DNA from: Paenibacillus sp. FSL R7-0204
GTDB taxonomy: Bacteria; Bacillota; Bacilli; Paenibacillales; Paenibacillaceae
Direction: 5' to 3'
DNA length: 64,000 bases
NCBI RefSeq assembly: GCF_038002225.1
Contig: NZ_JBBOCA010000001.1
Coordinates: 5,270,001 to 5,334,000, forward strand
The notes under the pieces are model-generated. The model was not told where the DNA came from and ran no database searches. It saw nothing but the letters and a program-made list of their open reading frames with translations. The position numbers were made by a program, and so were the translations under genes. Of this stretch, positions 1-8,607 are shown piece by piece (the first letter of the stretch is position 1; each line of letters begins with the position of its first letter).

Positions 1-56
1 CCGTTAACCCGCAAAAAGTAGCGTTTTCCAGGGAATAGGGTCTCTTAGGTCCGTTA
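1..56. repeat. Dispersed intergenic repeat with TCCGTTA ends (truncated by window edge)
   Basis: The first 56 bases match, in reverse orientation, the segment at 40482-40540. The shared landmarks, read on the minus strand here, are TAACGGACC, AGAGACC, TATTCC, CTTTTTGC and a closing TAACGG. The copy runs off the left edge, so its full length is unknown. It is noncoding and lies upstream of the SIS operon. Confidence 0.6.
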
Positions 57-244
57 GGAGCAAACTCGACCGGCCGGTGCAGTTTCATTGTACTGAACCT
101 CCGGGATCAGACCCTGTTCACAGAATTACATCTGTTGCACCTCTATGACATCCGGTTGGCCAAATCAGTCAAAAACAGTCCCGATTTGCGCAAAATAGTT
201 GATTTACTCGGGTAATCTGCTTTGTTATCTTCTAGGCAAGCACC

Positions 245-317
245 AGCTTATGCTTACATCTAGGTTTACGCTTCCGAAGCCAGTTTGGCGAAGAGACCCA
301 GGGAGCTTATGCTTACA
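245..317 (+). promoter_or_regulatory. Leader of SIS operon with a direct repeat AGCTTATGCTTACA
   Basis: The 14-base sequence AGCTTATGCTTACA occurs exactly at 245-258 and again at 304-317, 59 bases apart, ending 21 bases before the start codon at 339. The two exact copies immediately upstream of an operon suggest a regulator-binding or RNA-processing element, but I cannot assign a protein. No convincing -35/-10 pair was found in the 280-base upstream region, which otherwise appears noncoding. Confidence 0.4.
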
Positions 318-338
318 AAACTTTTAGGAGGGATAGTG

Positions 339-1103
339 ATGAACGTGAAGTCAGATATTATGTCCGCTTATATGGATACTATTGTTGAACTGCTGAATGA
401 GATACGGAGTGAGCCGCAGGACAAGCTGCTGGAGGTGGCAGAGCTGCTTGCGGATCATATCGCACAGGACAAGCTGGTCTACCTCTACGGACCGGGGGGA
501 CACTCCAATATGAATGCCACCGAGGTCTTCTTCCGTGCCGGCGGACTGATGCATATCAGCGCCATCTTAGATGAAGGAACAATGATCTCGAATGGCGCCC
601 TGCGCTCCATGGCGGTTGAACGCACTCCCGGCTATGGCACATTGGTGATCGAAGACAACCGGCTCGGACAAGGCGACATTCTGATCATCGCCAATGCTTA
701 CGGGATCAACACAGCCTGTGTCGATGCCGCTCTGGAAGCACGCCGGCGGGGCGTGATCACGGTTGCGGTGACCTCCGTCGGCCATGCCGAGGCTACGCCA
801 GCGAATCATATTGCCCGCCACCCTTCGGGACAGAATCTGTATGCGCTCTGCGATTATGTCCTGGACAGCAAGGTCAAGCCCGGTGACGCTGCGCTGCAGA
901 TTGACGGTATTGAGCCGAAGATGGGCTCCACTTCTACCTTCGCTAACGCTTTTCTGCTCAATTCCCTGATGATGACTACTGCCGCCTGCCTCGGGGCAAA
1001 AGGGATCGAGGTGCCGGTCTGGCGCAGCGGCAACGCCCCGGGCGGGGACGAGTGGAATAACCGCTTCATCGAGCGCTTCAAGGGCCGGGTACGCTGGCTA
1101 TGA
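339..1103 (+). CDS. SIS-domain sugar-phosphate binding protein (UPF0309-like)
   Basis: The 254-residue product has the SIS (sugar isomerase) fold, seen in the segment YLYGPGGHSN (phosphosugar-binding loop) and a second glycine/serine-rich loop later in the chain. SIS proteins bind or isomerise phosphorylated sugars, often amino sugars, in the cytoplasm. I chose ATG 339 because AGGAGG lies 7 bases upstream at 326-331; the longer reading from 285 has no ribosome site. Its stop overlaps the start of the GH20 gene (ATGA at 1100-1103), so the two are translationally coupled. Next to a hexosaminidase it is likely to process released N-acetylated amino sugar. The exact substrate is not readable from sequence. 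Confidence 0.85.
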   Translation: MNVKSDIMSAYMDTIVELLNEIRSEPQDKLLEVAELLADHIAQDKLVYLYGPGGHSNMNATEVFFRAGGLMHISAILDEGTMISNGALRSMAVERTPGYGTLVIEDNRLGQGDILIIANAYGINTACVDAALEARRRGVITVAVTSVGHAEATPANHIARHPSGQNLYALCDYVLDSKVKPGDAALQIDGIEPKMGSTSTFANAFLLNSLMMTTAACLGAKGIEVPVWRSGNAPGGDEWNNRFIERFKGRVRWL

Positions 1104-2911
1104 GCCTGCAGCTGATTCCAGCCCCTCAGGTGGTGCAGAGCCGTGGACCGGAGCCGGTCACCGTGCTTCGCGGCTGGACGGTGCAACTGCACCTCCCCGG
1201 GGAGGATGTCCGGCTGCTCACGGCAGCGCAAAGGATATTCACAGAGGTGACGGTGCGTACTACGTATGACGGCAGCGGTGTATTCTCCCTGGTCACAGAG
1301 GGTACCCCGCTCAACCCGCTGCTGGCCCGCCGGATCGAGGGCAGGCATGACGGTTACGTGCTGATTACCGATAAGGGCCGGATCGAGCTGTATGCGCTTA
1401 GCGCCCCGGGCCTGTTCTATGGACTGAAGACACTGGAGCAACTGCTCCAGAGCGGCGGAGGGACCGTGCCTGCGCTGACGGTTGCCGACTGGGCTGATCT
1501 GCGGCTGCGCAGCGATTATCTGGATCTACGCACGGTTTATCCGACCTATGAACATCTGCTGGAGTATATCGCGGAGCTGGCCGATTATAAGATCAATACG
1601 CTGATCATCGAATATGAGGATAAGCTGCCGTTCCGGGAACTGGCCTTCCTGCGCCATCCTGAGCTTGCCTTCACGGAGGAAGAACACCGGCAGCTGCTCA
1701 GAGCGGCACATGACCACTTCATTACCGTCATTCCGAAGCAGCAGTCCTTCGGACATCTGGAATATATCCTGAAGCATCCGGCCTACATCGGTCTGCGCGA
1801 GGTGCCGGAGACCGTATCGGAGCTGTGCCCGCACCGCGCCGGCTCCTTCGAGATGATGGCAGGAATTCTGGAAGAGGTGGCGGCCCTTCATCCGCACAGC
1901 CGCTATCTTCATCTCGGCTGTGACGAGGTCTGGACGCTCGGCACGTGCCAGGACTGCAAGCGCTCCGGGCTTACTCCCGAGGCTTCGTTCATCCGCTTCG
2001 TCAATCAATTGGCGGAGAAGACGCTCAGCCTCGGCAAACAGCCGATGATCTGGCATGATATGATCATGCAGGCTACGGCAGAGGAGATTGCAGCGCTTGA
2101 CAAGCGTGTGATCGTGGTCGTCTGGATCTACGGCGGACACCGGATGAAGGCGGATGCCCGGCAGATCCTCCACAAGCTGCGGGATGCGGGCATCCAGACC
2201 CTTGGCGCTTCGTCTGTCCGCTGCTGGGACGATAACGGCGACCAGAATTATCCGGTGATCCATAACCGGATCAAGAATGTGCAGGACTGGATTCAGCTCG
2301 CCCGTTCCGAGCAGCTGGAGGGCATTATTCATACGAACTGGGGTTGCCCGTTCTCGTTAGGCAGCCCCTACGGATTGTTCGAGACCTCGCGTTATCCGGC
2401 TTTCTACGCTGCGGAGCAGAGCTGGAATGCCGGAGCGGAGACCGGAACCTTCCTGACACGGTTCCTGCACCAGTTCCACGGCCTGCCTGCGGACCGGTTT
2501 ACCGGGGAAGAATGGGCCGATTATGCGGTAACCGACTATTACGCGTTGATTCCGCAGCTCCTGCCGGAGGTGAGGAAGAACCGCTTGACCGCAGAGCTGA
2601 TCGATGCCATGATCCAGTATGAGCTTCCGGCACAGCGCCGCTCGCCGCTGCATACCTTCCTCTTCCGGGGAGCGATGTCACCGGGCAGCGAGGAAGTGAT
2701 GACCTTCCTCCGGGACAAATACCGGAGCGGCTACGGCGATCTCCGGCGGGCCAAGCTAAGAATGCAAAGCGTGCTCGCCGGGCTGCTTGTGCCGCAGATG
2801 GCGGAGCTGTTCATCCGCTCCCGCTTCTACCGGCCTGAACTATTCGAGGCCAACCTGCAAGCCATGATGACCGATCTTGAGACCATAGAACAGAAAGAGG
2901 GGGATAGCTGA
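1100..2911 (+). CDS. Family 20 glycoside hydrolase (beta-N-acetylhexosaminidase-like)
   Basis: This 603-residue protein has the GH20 layout: an N-terminal alpha/beta domain (about 1-130) and a TIM barrel (from about 135). The hallmark Asp-Glu pair is at residues 275-276 in the segment LHLGCDEVW; in GH20 enzymes the Asp supports the substrate N-acetyl group and the Glu is the acid/base. No signal peptide is visible, so it probably works in the cytoplasm on imported oligosaccharides. It starts inside the stop codon of the SIS gene, and its own stop overlaps the next start (TGATG at 2909-2913). Hydrolysis of terminal GlcNAc/GalNAc units is the family role; the natural substrate is inferred only broadly. 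Confidence 0.9.
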   Translation: MSLQLIPAPQVVQSRGPEPVTVLRGWTVQLHLPGEDVRLLTAAQRIFTEVTVRTTYDGSGVFSLVTEGTPLNPLLARRIEGRHDGYVLITDKGRIELYALSAPGLFYGLKTLEQLLQSGGGTVPALTVADWADLRLRSDYLDLRTVYPTYEHLLEYIAELADYKINTLIIEYEDKLPFRELAFLRHPELAFTEEEHRQLLRAAHDHFITVIPKQQSFGHLEYILKHPAYIGLREVPETVSELCPHRAGSFEMMAGILEEVAALHPHSRYLHLGCDEVWTLGTCQDCKRSGLTPEASFIRFVNQLAEKTLSLGKQPMIWHDMIMQATAEEIAALDKRVIVVVWIYGGHRMKADARQILHKLRDAGIQTLGASSVRCWDDNGDQNYPVIHNRIKNVQDWIQLARSEQLEGIIHTNWGCPFSLGSPYGLFETSRYPAFYAAEQSWNAGAETGTFLTRFLHQFHGLPADRFTGEEWADYAVTDYYALIPQLLPEVRKNRLTAELIDAMIQYELPAQRRSPLHTFLFRGAMSPGSEEVMTFLRDKYRSGYGDLRRAKLRMQSVLAGLLVPQMAELFIRSRFYRPELFEANLQAMMTDLETIEQKEGDS

Positions 2912-3390
2912 TGCCAGATATGCTTGTGAAGCTATACGATCTGCCGGACAACGGGGTGCTGCTGGAGCGTCTGCGGGGACAAGGCATTGTTATTAAACGG
3001 GCGATGACCGGAGATAAGCAGGCCATCGTCGATTTTGTCGGCCGCCATTTCACGGAGAGCTGGCGGAATGAATGCGAGACGGCCTTCGCCCATCTGCCCG
3101 TTCACTGCTACATTGCGGTGAAGGAGGGCAAGGTGATCGGCTTCGCCTGCCATGATGTCGTGGTGAAGAACTTCTTCGGCCCGACCGGGGTGCTGGACGA
3201 TTACCGGGGACTGGGCATCGGGAAGGCGCTGCTGCTGGAATGCCTGTCCGCGATGCACCAGTGCGGCTATGGCTATGCCATCATCGGCTGGGTCGAGGGC
3301 GCACTGGCCTTTTATGAGAAAACCGTCGGTGCGATAGCGATCCCTGACTCTTTTCCCGGAGTATTCCGTGACCTGATCAGCATGGAATGA
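2911..3390 (+). CDS. GNAT-family N-acetyltransferase
   Basis: A 159-residue protein with a GNAT acetyl-CoA fold: a core strand CYIAVKEGKVIGFACHD, followed by the acetyl-CoA pyrophosphate loop DYRGLGIGKALL (RGxGIG type) and a C-terminal strand/helix ending near FYEKTVGA. It overlaps the GH20 stop by one base and ends the operon at a strong terminator (3417-3467). Co-transcription with a SIS protein and a hexosaminidase suggests an acetylated amino-sugar or related small substrate, but GNAT specificity cannot be read from sequence. Confidence 0.88.
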   Translation: MPDMLVKLYDLPDNGVLLERLRGQGIVIKRAMTGDKQAIVDFVGRHFTESWRNECETAFAHLPVHCYIAVKEGKVIGFACHDVVVKNFFGPTGVLDDYRGLGIGKALLLECLSAMHQCGYGYAIIGWVEGALAFYEKTVGAIAIPDSFPGVFRDLISME

Positions 3391-3416
3391 ATATGATTTG
3401 TTTTGTGTAAGCACAC

Positions 3417-3467
3417 AGCAAACAGCGGCAGCCGGGACATCTCCATCCCTGACTGCCGCTGTTTGCT
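3417..3467. terminator. Bidirectional terminator between convergent operons
   Basis: A perfect 15-bp stem, AGCAAACAGCGGCAG paired with CTGCCGCTGTTTGCT, encloses a 21-base loop. It lies between the plus-strand GNAT gene and the minus-strand methyltransferase, which end 27 and 4 bases away, so it can serve both. Confidence 0.85.
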
Positions 3468-3470
3468 GAG

Positions 3471-4238
3471 TTATTTTCTGGCCAAATGCAGGTCTATCGT
3501 ATCATAAATCGTCAGCACATCCCCACTCTTCAGGATCGCTGCTCTGATCTCTTCCTCTAACAGCAACCTCACCGCTGCGGGCATCGCTCTGTGATCCGAA
3601 TAGGTATTCAGCAAGCCGATATAATCCGCTGAGGAGAAGGCTCTCTTCAGATGATACAGCTTCAGCTCAACCTCTCTGAATCCGTAGGTATGCAGACGCT
3701 GCGAGACCGCATTGTACCTTGCCGTGTCGTGCTCAATTAACGGGGGACTTCCGGGCCTGAACTTGCGGTATATCTGCTGGAGCTGCTGATGTAATTCATC
3801 GTCTGCTCGTGCGGCAAACGGCCGGTTCCAGAATAACGCCAGTGCGCCGCCGTCCTTCAACAAGCGCAGGACCTTCGGGTGTCCGGTCTCCTCTGGAATC
3901 CAGTGAAAGGCAGTGCCTGAATAGATGAGATCGACACTGTTTTCCCGGGCTGTAAAGTCCTCAAATGAAGTATGGTGCACCTTGAATAGGCTAAAATCCC
4001 GGAACTTGGATTGTGAATACTCCGCCAGGTTCTTCCCCAGCTCGACCGCCGCCAGCTCACATCCTGTCTCCAGAATAGGCCGGGTCGCCTGACCTGTTCC
4101 AATGCCGATTTCAATAGCCCTCCTGCCCGGTCCGATGCGAGAATACGCGATGATGTCCTGAAATAATTTCCCGCAGTAGACCGGCCTCCATTTATCATAA
4201 TTCACTGCATCCTCGTTGAAGGTTAAGCGCTGATCCAC
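3471..4238 (-). CDS. Class I SAM-dependent methyltransferase
   Basis: The 255-residue protein shows motif I for S-adenosylmethionine binding, AIEIGIGTGQAT, followed by an acidic strand end and the FHWI segment typical of the Methyltransf_11/25 type cytoplasmic methyltransferases. I place the start at GTG 4238, with AGAGGTG a few bases upstream; the open frame continues to 4427 but that part overlaps the SDR gene and has no ribosome site. It follows the SDR gene by 13 bases, so the two form a minus-strand pair. The methyl acceptor is unknown. Confidence 0.85.
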   Translation of the reverse strand: MDQRLTFNEDAVNYDKWRPVYCGKLFQDIIAYSRIGPGRRAIEIGIGTGQATRPILETGCELAAVELGKNLAEYSQSKFRDFSLFKVHHTSFEDFTARENSVDLIYSGTAFHWIPEETGHPKVLRLLKDGGALALFWNRPFAARADDELHQQLQQIYRKFRPGSPPLIEHDTARYNAVSQRLHTYGFREVELKLYHLKRAFSSADYIGLLNTYSDHRAMPAAVRLLLEEEIRAAILKSGDVLTIYDTIDLHLARK

Positions 4239-4251
4239 ATGTACACCTCTA

Positions 4252-5046
4252 TCAATATATAGTCGGCACCATCCCTCCATCCATACGGATGGGAGAACCT
4301 TTAAAGGCCGCCGCATAAGGACTGCATACGAAAGCAGCCAGCCTGCCGATTTCCACCGGCTTGATGAAACGCTGTAATTCTGATTGCGGCAGATTGGCCG
4401 CCATGAATTTCTGCTCTTTTTCTGCAAAAGTTAAATTTTCGTCAGGATACATTCCCTCAATGATGTGATGCACTTTTTCAGAGAGTGTTGGTCCGGGCAT
4501 GATGGTATTCACCGTAACCTCTGTTCCTGCTGTCACTTTAGAGATACTTTTGGACAGGGACAGCAGCATGGATTTGGTCATCGCATATTGAGGCATTTGT
4601 CCCGAGGGCATGACAGCCTCTTCGCTGGCAATGAAGATCACGCGGCCATAATTTCTGCTCAACATTCCAGGTAAATATAATTTCGTTAATCCGTTTGCAG
4701 CCAGCACATTCGTGCGGAAATACTTCTCCCAGATATCATCGTCCACATCCTCATACTGCATCAATTCATAAATGCCCATACTGTTGATCAGAATATCAAC
4801 GCTGGGGAATTGGGCGAATAAGGCTTGTCTTTGTTCAGGATCGGCAATATCGGCTGCGGCATTCTGAGGAGCGGTGGCCGGGTAATTCAACTTCAATTCA
4901 CGGACAATCTGTTCTACCTCTTCCCTATTCCGCCCATTGACCAGCACGTTGACGCCTTCCTTGGCAAGCTCTATCGCGATAGCTTTTCCTATACCCTTCG
5001 TTGATCCTGTAACTAGCGCTGTTGTATGGTGTAATCCCATCTCCAT
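4252..5046 (-). CDS. SDR-family NAD(P)-dependent oxidoreductase
   Basis: A 264-residue classical short-chain dehydrogenase/reductase. The Rossmann glycine motif TGSTKGIG is near the N terminus, the NxxN-region reads INSMGIYE, and the catalytic Tyr and Lys are in QYAMTKS (YxxxK). The start is taken at ATG 5046, preceded by AAGGAG at 7-base spacing, rather than the in-frame ATG at 5067. It is the upstream member of a pair with the methyltransferase. It acts in the cytoplasm on an alcohol/carbonyl substrate that cannot be named. Confidence 0.9.
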   Translation of the reverse strand: MEMGLHHTTALVTGSTKGIGKAIAIELAKEGVNVLVNGRNREEVEQIVRELKLNYPATAPQNAAADIADPEQRQALFAQFPSVDILINSMGIYELMQYEDVDDDIWEKYFRTNVLAANGLTKLYLPGMLSRNYGRVIFIASEEAVMPSGQMPQYAMTKSMLLSLSKSISKVTAGTEVTVNTIMPGPTLSEKVHHIIEGMYPDENLTFAEKEQKFMAANLPQSELQRFIKPVEIGRLAAFVCSPYAAAFKGSPIRMDGGMVPTIY

Positions 5047-5169
5047 AATGCACTTCTCCTTATTCATTCCTTGTTGTGTTGCGGATAGTGATTATATTAT
5101 CTTGTTGGGATCGTTCAGTAACTAGCACCTTACGCCAAGCTTCTTGCCGGACACGCCAAAAGTTACAGC

Positions 5170-6186
5170 TCAGCAAATTCGTGCATTCAGGTGTTCCGCA
5201 CGCCACTGTGAAGGTGTAACCCCTTCCCAATGGCGGAAGGCACGGAAGAAAGAGTTCTGATCCTCATACCCGGTCAGATACGCCACCTCTTTAAGATCAA
5301 GCGAAGGATTTGCCAAGTATTCCCGTGCCTGCTCATGTCTGACTTGTGTCAGAAGCTGCTTGAAGGTCGTATTCTCGTCAGTCAGCCGGCGCTGCAAGGT
5401 TCGCCCGCTCATCGTAAGCTCCTTCGCAACTGTCTGGAGGTCGGGGCATCCACCTGCGAGACAGTGTGCAATGATCACCTTGACCCTCCCGGATACGGAG
5501 AAGCTGCCAAGCTGTTCGTCGAGTGAGCGGTCCAGTGCGGGAGCAAGAATCTCCAGCAGTTCTTTGTTATAAGAAACAAAGGGAAGGTCCAGATGGCTTT
5601 GCAGCAGGGTCAAGCGGTTATACTTCCCGCCTGTTTGAATCGCGCAGCCGAAATAAGCTTCGAGCACTTGTTCATCGCCCATGGAGTAGACAAATTCGGC
5701 AGCATGCGCCTTCAAGGGCTGCCCTGTCCCCTTTCTTCCAAGCTCCAAGAGAAAAGCCAGCGTGATCCCCGCCAGCACCGGCGGACCGGGCAGCCCTGTA
5801 GGCCCCCACTCTAGTTCTATGGTACACTGCCCGTTCTCCTCAGTCATCCGCAGGCTTTCGGGCGGACACATCTGTTTGTACCTGACCATGCGGTGCAAGG
5901 CATCGCGGTAGTCACGGGCGTGATAAGTCGCTAATACGGCGGGGGGATACTGCGCGGTGTCAAAGGCGGCCGCAAGCCTGGTGATGCCTGAAGCAAGATC
6001 CCCGGCGAGCTCGGAATACGCCTGCCAGATTGCGAAATATTGGGCAGTGGTAACCGTGGCTTCTGTTGTTATCGTTACAGGGAGCTGCGCCTGGCGGGCT
6101 ACGTCGCGGGCAGCAATCCCCAGGCGGCTTATTCCTGTCCAGAATCCCGGAGGCATTTTAACGCGTTCAGAGGAACGGGACTTCAT
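5170..6186 (-). CDS. AraC-family transcriptional regulator
   Basis: A 338-residue regulator. The N-terminal two thirds match the 'arabinose-binding AraC-type' sensor domain (PF12625-like), and the last ~100 residues hold two helix-turn-helix motifs (around LQTVAKELTMSGRTLQRRL and LKEVAYLTGYEDQNSFFRAF), the standard AraC/XylS DNA-binding module. AGGAGG sits 9 bases before ATG 6186. It is transcribed in the same direction as the SDR and methyltransferase genes downstream, with a ~120-base gap, so it may control that pair. The ligand is unknown. Confidence 0.9.
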   Translation of the reverse strand: MKSRSSERVKMPPGFWTGISRLGIAARDVARQAQLPVTITTEATVTTAQYFAIWQAYSELAGDLASGITRLAAAFDTAQYPPAVLATYHARDYRDALHRMVRYKQMCPPESLRMTEENGQCTIELEWGPTGLPGPPVLAGITLAFLLELGRKGTGQPLKAHAAEFVYSMGDEQVLEAYFGCAIQTGGKYNRLTLLQSHLDLPFVSYNKELLEILAPALDRSLDEQLGSFSVSGRVKVIIAHCLAGGCPDLQTVAKELTMSGRTLQRRLTDENTTFKQLLTQVRHEQAREYLANPSLDLKEVAYLTGYEDQNSFFRAFRHWEGVTPSQWRAEHLNARIC

Positions 6187-6410
6187 AGGTATGGGCCTCC
6201 TTTTGCCAGTTGCATATTACAGTGTTATGGTTGTCTTAAGGCCATATAAGAATACTCTTGTGCCCGTGATCATGTCTACCTTAATGTACGGCAATGTACA
6301 GCTCTGCCTAATTTCACACATATTTCTTATTTTGTTTTAACATATAGGCATTACAATGGATTCAGAATATTACTGCACGGTATCCATCATAACTAGTAGG
6401 AGGATCAATC

Positions 6411-7391
6411 ATGCCCAATATCTGGATGCATATTGAATTCGGCCAGCAGCTGGCCAGAGAATTCAGCAGCCGTTTCCCGTGTCTCCACCTGCTGGAGCAG
6501 CAGCCTCTCTATCATCTTGGCTGTCAGGGTCCGGATATTCTGCTGTATCACAGCTTTCTCCCCTGGAGCAAGGATGCGGGGGCGCTTCATCTCGGCGATC
6601 TGATGCATTCTCGCAGCTGCGGGCCAGTACTTATTGACTTCTGGGAGTCAGCGCGGAACCTCGGCGGAGCTGAGGGCGATCAGGCCCGGCTCTACTTCCT
6701 CGGCTTCCTCACCCATCATCTGCTCGACCGCAATCTCCATCCCTATATTAACTGGAAAGCGGGCTATCAATACCGCGATCATCAGCGGTTCGAGATTGAC
6801 CTGGACACTTTGTTCATGAAGCGGCTGCACGGGATGAACACCTGGGAGCACGCTGCCTGGGCCACAATTGACACAGGTGCCCGGCTGCCTGAGCCGGTTC
6901 ACCGAATCCTTCACACTACGGCCCTTAAGCATTACCCGGAAGCGATGGCCCGGTTGCCTGAGGAGATCTGGCAGACCTCTTACCGCGATATGGTGCTGGC
7001 CCAGCGCTGCCTGTATGACCCGAAGGGCTGGAAGAAGGCCATCACCTGGGGCCGGACCCGCCTGCTGTTCTCCCGCAAGCTTACCGCCCGTGAGGAGCAG
7101 CTGGATTATCTAAATGAGCGGCACTCTGAATGGCGGCATCCCGCACTTTATTCCGAGGTCCGTACAGAATCGGTGTGGGAGCTGTGGGAAGCGGCCCTTG
7201 TTGAAGGACGTACGGTGCTCGGAGCGCTTGCCGATTGGCTGGAGAGCAAGGAGCCCGCTGCGGCAAGGCGTAAGCTGGAGCAATTCGCCCAGGTGCTGGG
7301 CAACCGCTCCTACGATACCGGCAAGGATTGCAGCATGAATCTGCAGAACCAATACGCGGAGCCGATCTGGACAAGTCTGCCGGGGAGTTGA
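6411..7391 (+). CDS. Zinc-dependent phospholipase C-like protein
   Basis: The 326-residue protein resembles the zinc-dependent PLC family (PF00882): an early His in MPNIWMHIEFG, GPDILLY (Asp ligand), and a run of histidines in FLGFLTHHLLDRNLHPYI that would form the metal site. Unlike secreted PLC it has no signal peptide, so the substrate may be intracellular or the family fold may serve another hydrolytic role. AGGAGG lies 7 bases before ATG 6411. It is a single-gene unit divergent from the AraC gene. Confidence 0.75.
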   Translation: MPNIWMHIEFGQQLAREFSSRFPCLHLLEQQPLYHLGCQGPDILLYHSFLPWSKDAGALHLGDLMHSRSCGPVLIDFWESARNLGGAEGDQARLYFLGFLTHHLLDRNLHPYINWKAGYQYRDHQRFEIDLDTLFMKRLHGMNTWEHAAWATIDTGARLPEPVHRILHTTALKHYPEAMARLPEEIWQTSYRDMVLAQRCLYDPKGWKKAITWGRTRLLFSRKLTAREEQLDYLNERHSEWRHPALYSEVRTESVWELWEAALVEGRTVLGALADWLESKEPAAARRKLEQFAQVLGNRSYDTGKDCSMNLQNQYAEPIWTSLPGS

Positions 7392-7679
7392 GTGGGGAGC
7401 GGGGAATGGAGCGCGGGTACGGTGGAATGGGAACGGGGAACCAGGGAAAGTTGCCGGAAGGAGTATCGGGTATTGAGTACGCGTACGGTACGGGGACGGT
7501 AAACGGGGACGGGGAGCCGCCAACCTGGAACGTGAATCGGTAAACGGTATCCTACCAAAGTCTAGTGGACATCCGTATTACCGTTGCACTCTATTCCAGC
7601 TGAGCAGACGGGTGCCTGCCGCAAACCATTGGAAAAACGCATCTTATTTCGCCGGTTTCTCAAGAATATCAGGTAACAA
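7392..7679. other. G-rich low-complexity gap
   Basis: After the PLC-like gene, about 150 bases are strongly G-biased on the plus strand, with recurring GGGGA and GTACGG words (for example near 7420-7520). Several frames are open here but none has a ribosome site or a recognisable protein, so I regard it as noncoding. Confidence 0.5.
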
Positions 7680-7806
7680 GTGGATTTTGTACATTTATTC
7701 CAGCTACTTTTCACTACTTTGGAGGATATGTGCGAATTAAGTGTTATTTCTCCAACTGTTGTACCAGCAGAGGCCCTTCGTTCTTCAACAAGTGTACAAA
7801 ATCCAC
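7680..7806. repeat. MITE-like element with 14-bp terminal inverted repeats
   Basis: GTGGATTTTGTACA at 7680-7693 is matched exactly in reverse complement by TGTACAAAATCCAC at 7793-7806. The similarity continues imperfectly about ten bases inward. The 127-base unit encodes nothing recognisable and has no transposase, as in a miniature inverted-repeat element or a large RNA hairpin. Confidence 0.5.
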
Positions 7807-7994
7807 CTATTTCCCTTTACAGTAACTCCTTGCTTGTCCGAACGCCCCCTCCTTCCCCCGCATCAGCCGAAAATAACCACAAATCCATCCATCCCGCTGG
7901 CTCTAGCTCCGATACCTACTCAGGTACTTTGCGCAGAACAGAGCACAGAACAAAATCATCCTACGGACGAATAAGATTACCTTCGCGTGAACAC

Positions 7995-8071
7995 AATGTA
8001 TGCTGTTTTCCACATACATTCGACCGTGTGCCTGCTAGCGAGCACAATGTATATTGTTTTTCACATACATT
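7995..8071. repeat. Two tandem copies of a 26-bp palindromic repeat
   Basis: Copies at 7995-8020 and 8046-8071 both have the form AATGTAT-(12 to 13 bases, with TGTTTT)-ATACATT, an imperfect hairpin. They lie 51 bases apart. A third copy is at 43408-43433, showing that this is a dispersed family rather than a local accident. Confidence 0.65.
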
Positions 8072-8145
8072 CAGCCTTCAGTCTCATTCAGCATCAAAGT
8101 TATTCTTTTTCACAGCAGCAGGAAACTATAGTTTCCTATATAATC

Positions 8146-8170
8146 ATAAAAACACCCGGTTCCCCGGGCG
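8146..8170 (-). terminator. Terminator of the proline-rich gene
   Basis: Read on the minus strand, CCCGG-GGAA-CCGGG is followed by GTGTTTTTAT. It lies ~47 bases beyond the stop of the small proline-rich gene at 8217 and gives that gene its own transcript end. Confidence 0.55.
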
Positions 8171-8216
8171 CTCAGCACAATCTATACATTATCCTTCTGT
8201 CAGACAGCATTCCAGC

Positions 8217-8405
8217 TTACAGCGGATCATTCGGAAGAATCTCGGGCGGGGCCGGCGGCACCATATCCGGCTGCTCCGGCGGTGCGATTTCGGGATGCTT
8301 CTCCGGCACAATCTCCGGCGGGATCACAACCGGCTCCGGGAGGATATCCGGCTTCACATCAGGGACAACCTTCGGCGGAACCTCTGGCGGCAGATCTTTG
8401 CTCAT
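8217..8405 (-). CDS. Small proline-rich protein of unknown function
   Basis: A 62-residue product made almost wholly of Pro, Glu, Val, Ile and Asp, with repeating PPE/PDI/PEI units at roughly 6-8 residue spacing (for example VPPEIVPEKHPEIAPPEQP). It has no cysteine, no signal peptide and no membrane segment. Such sequence would form an extended polyproline-like chain. The minus-strand ATG at 8405 is preceded by GGAGG nine bases upstream, and a terminator follows. I do not recognise a family. Confidence 0.6.
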   Translation of the reverse strand: MSKDLPPEVPPKVVPDVKPDILPEPVVIPPEIVPEKHPEIAPPEQPDMVPPAPPEILPNDPL

Positions 8406-8607
8406 CTCCTTATACCTCCTTCATTCCTGATACCTCCTGTATACCCGCTCCACGCTTCCTTTAACCTTATTGCCCTAGTCCTCTACGGTCCTCCCTGGTC
8501 TTCCCTGTAAAATCCCCTCTTCATGTGAGATGTTTAACCTGCGGTTGATCTCCAAGTAATAGTTGGTTGTTAAGATCAAGGCAACAAGATTACTGGGAGG
8601 GATACCG

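Noticed and set aside
4239..4427. N-terminal extension of the methyltransferase
   Set aside because: It overlaps the SDR gene in another frame and has no ribosome site; GTG 4238 has one.
7328..7543. Gly-rich 71-residue plus-strand ORF
   Set aside because: It overlaps the end of the PLC-like gene and follows the G-rich low-complexity stretch; no ribosome site.
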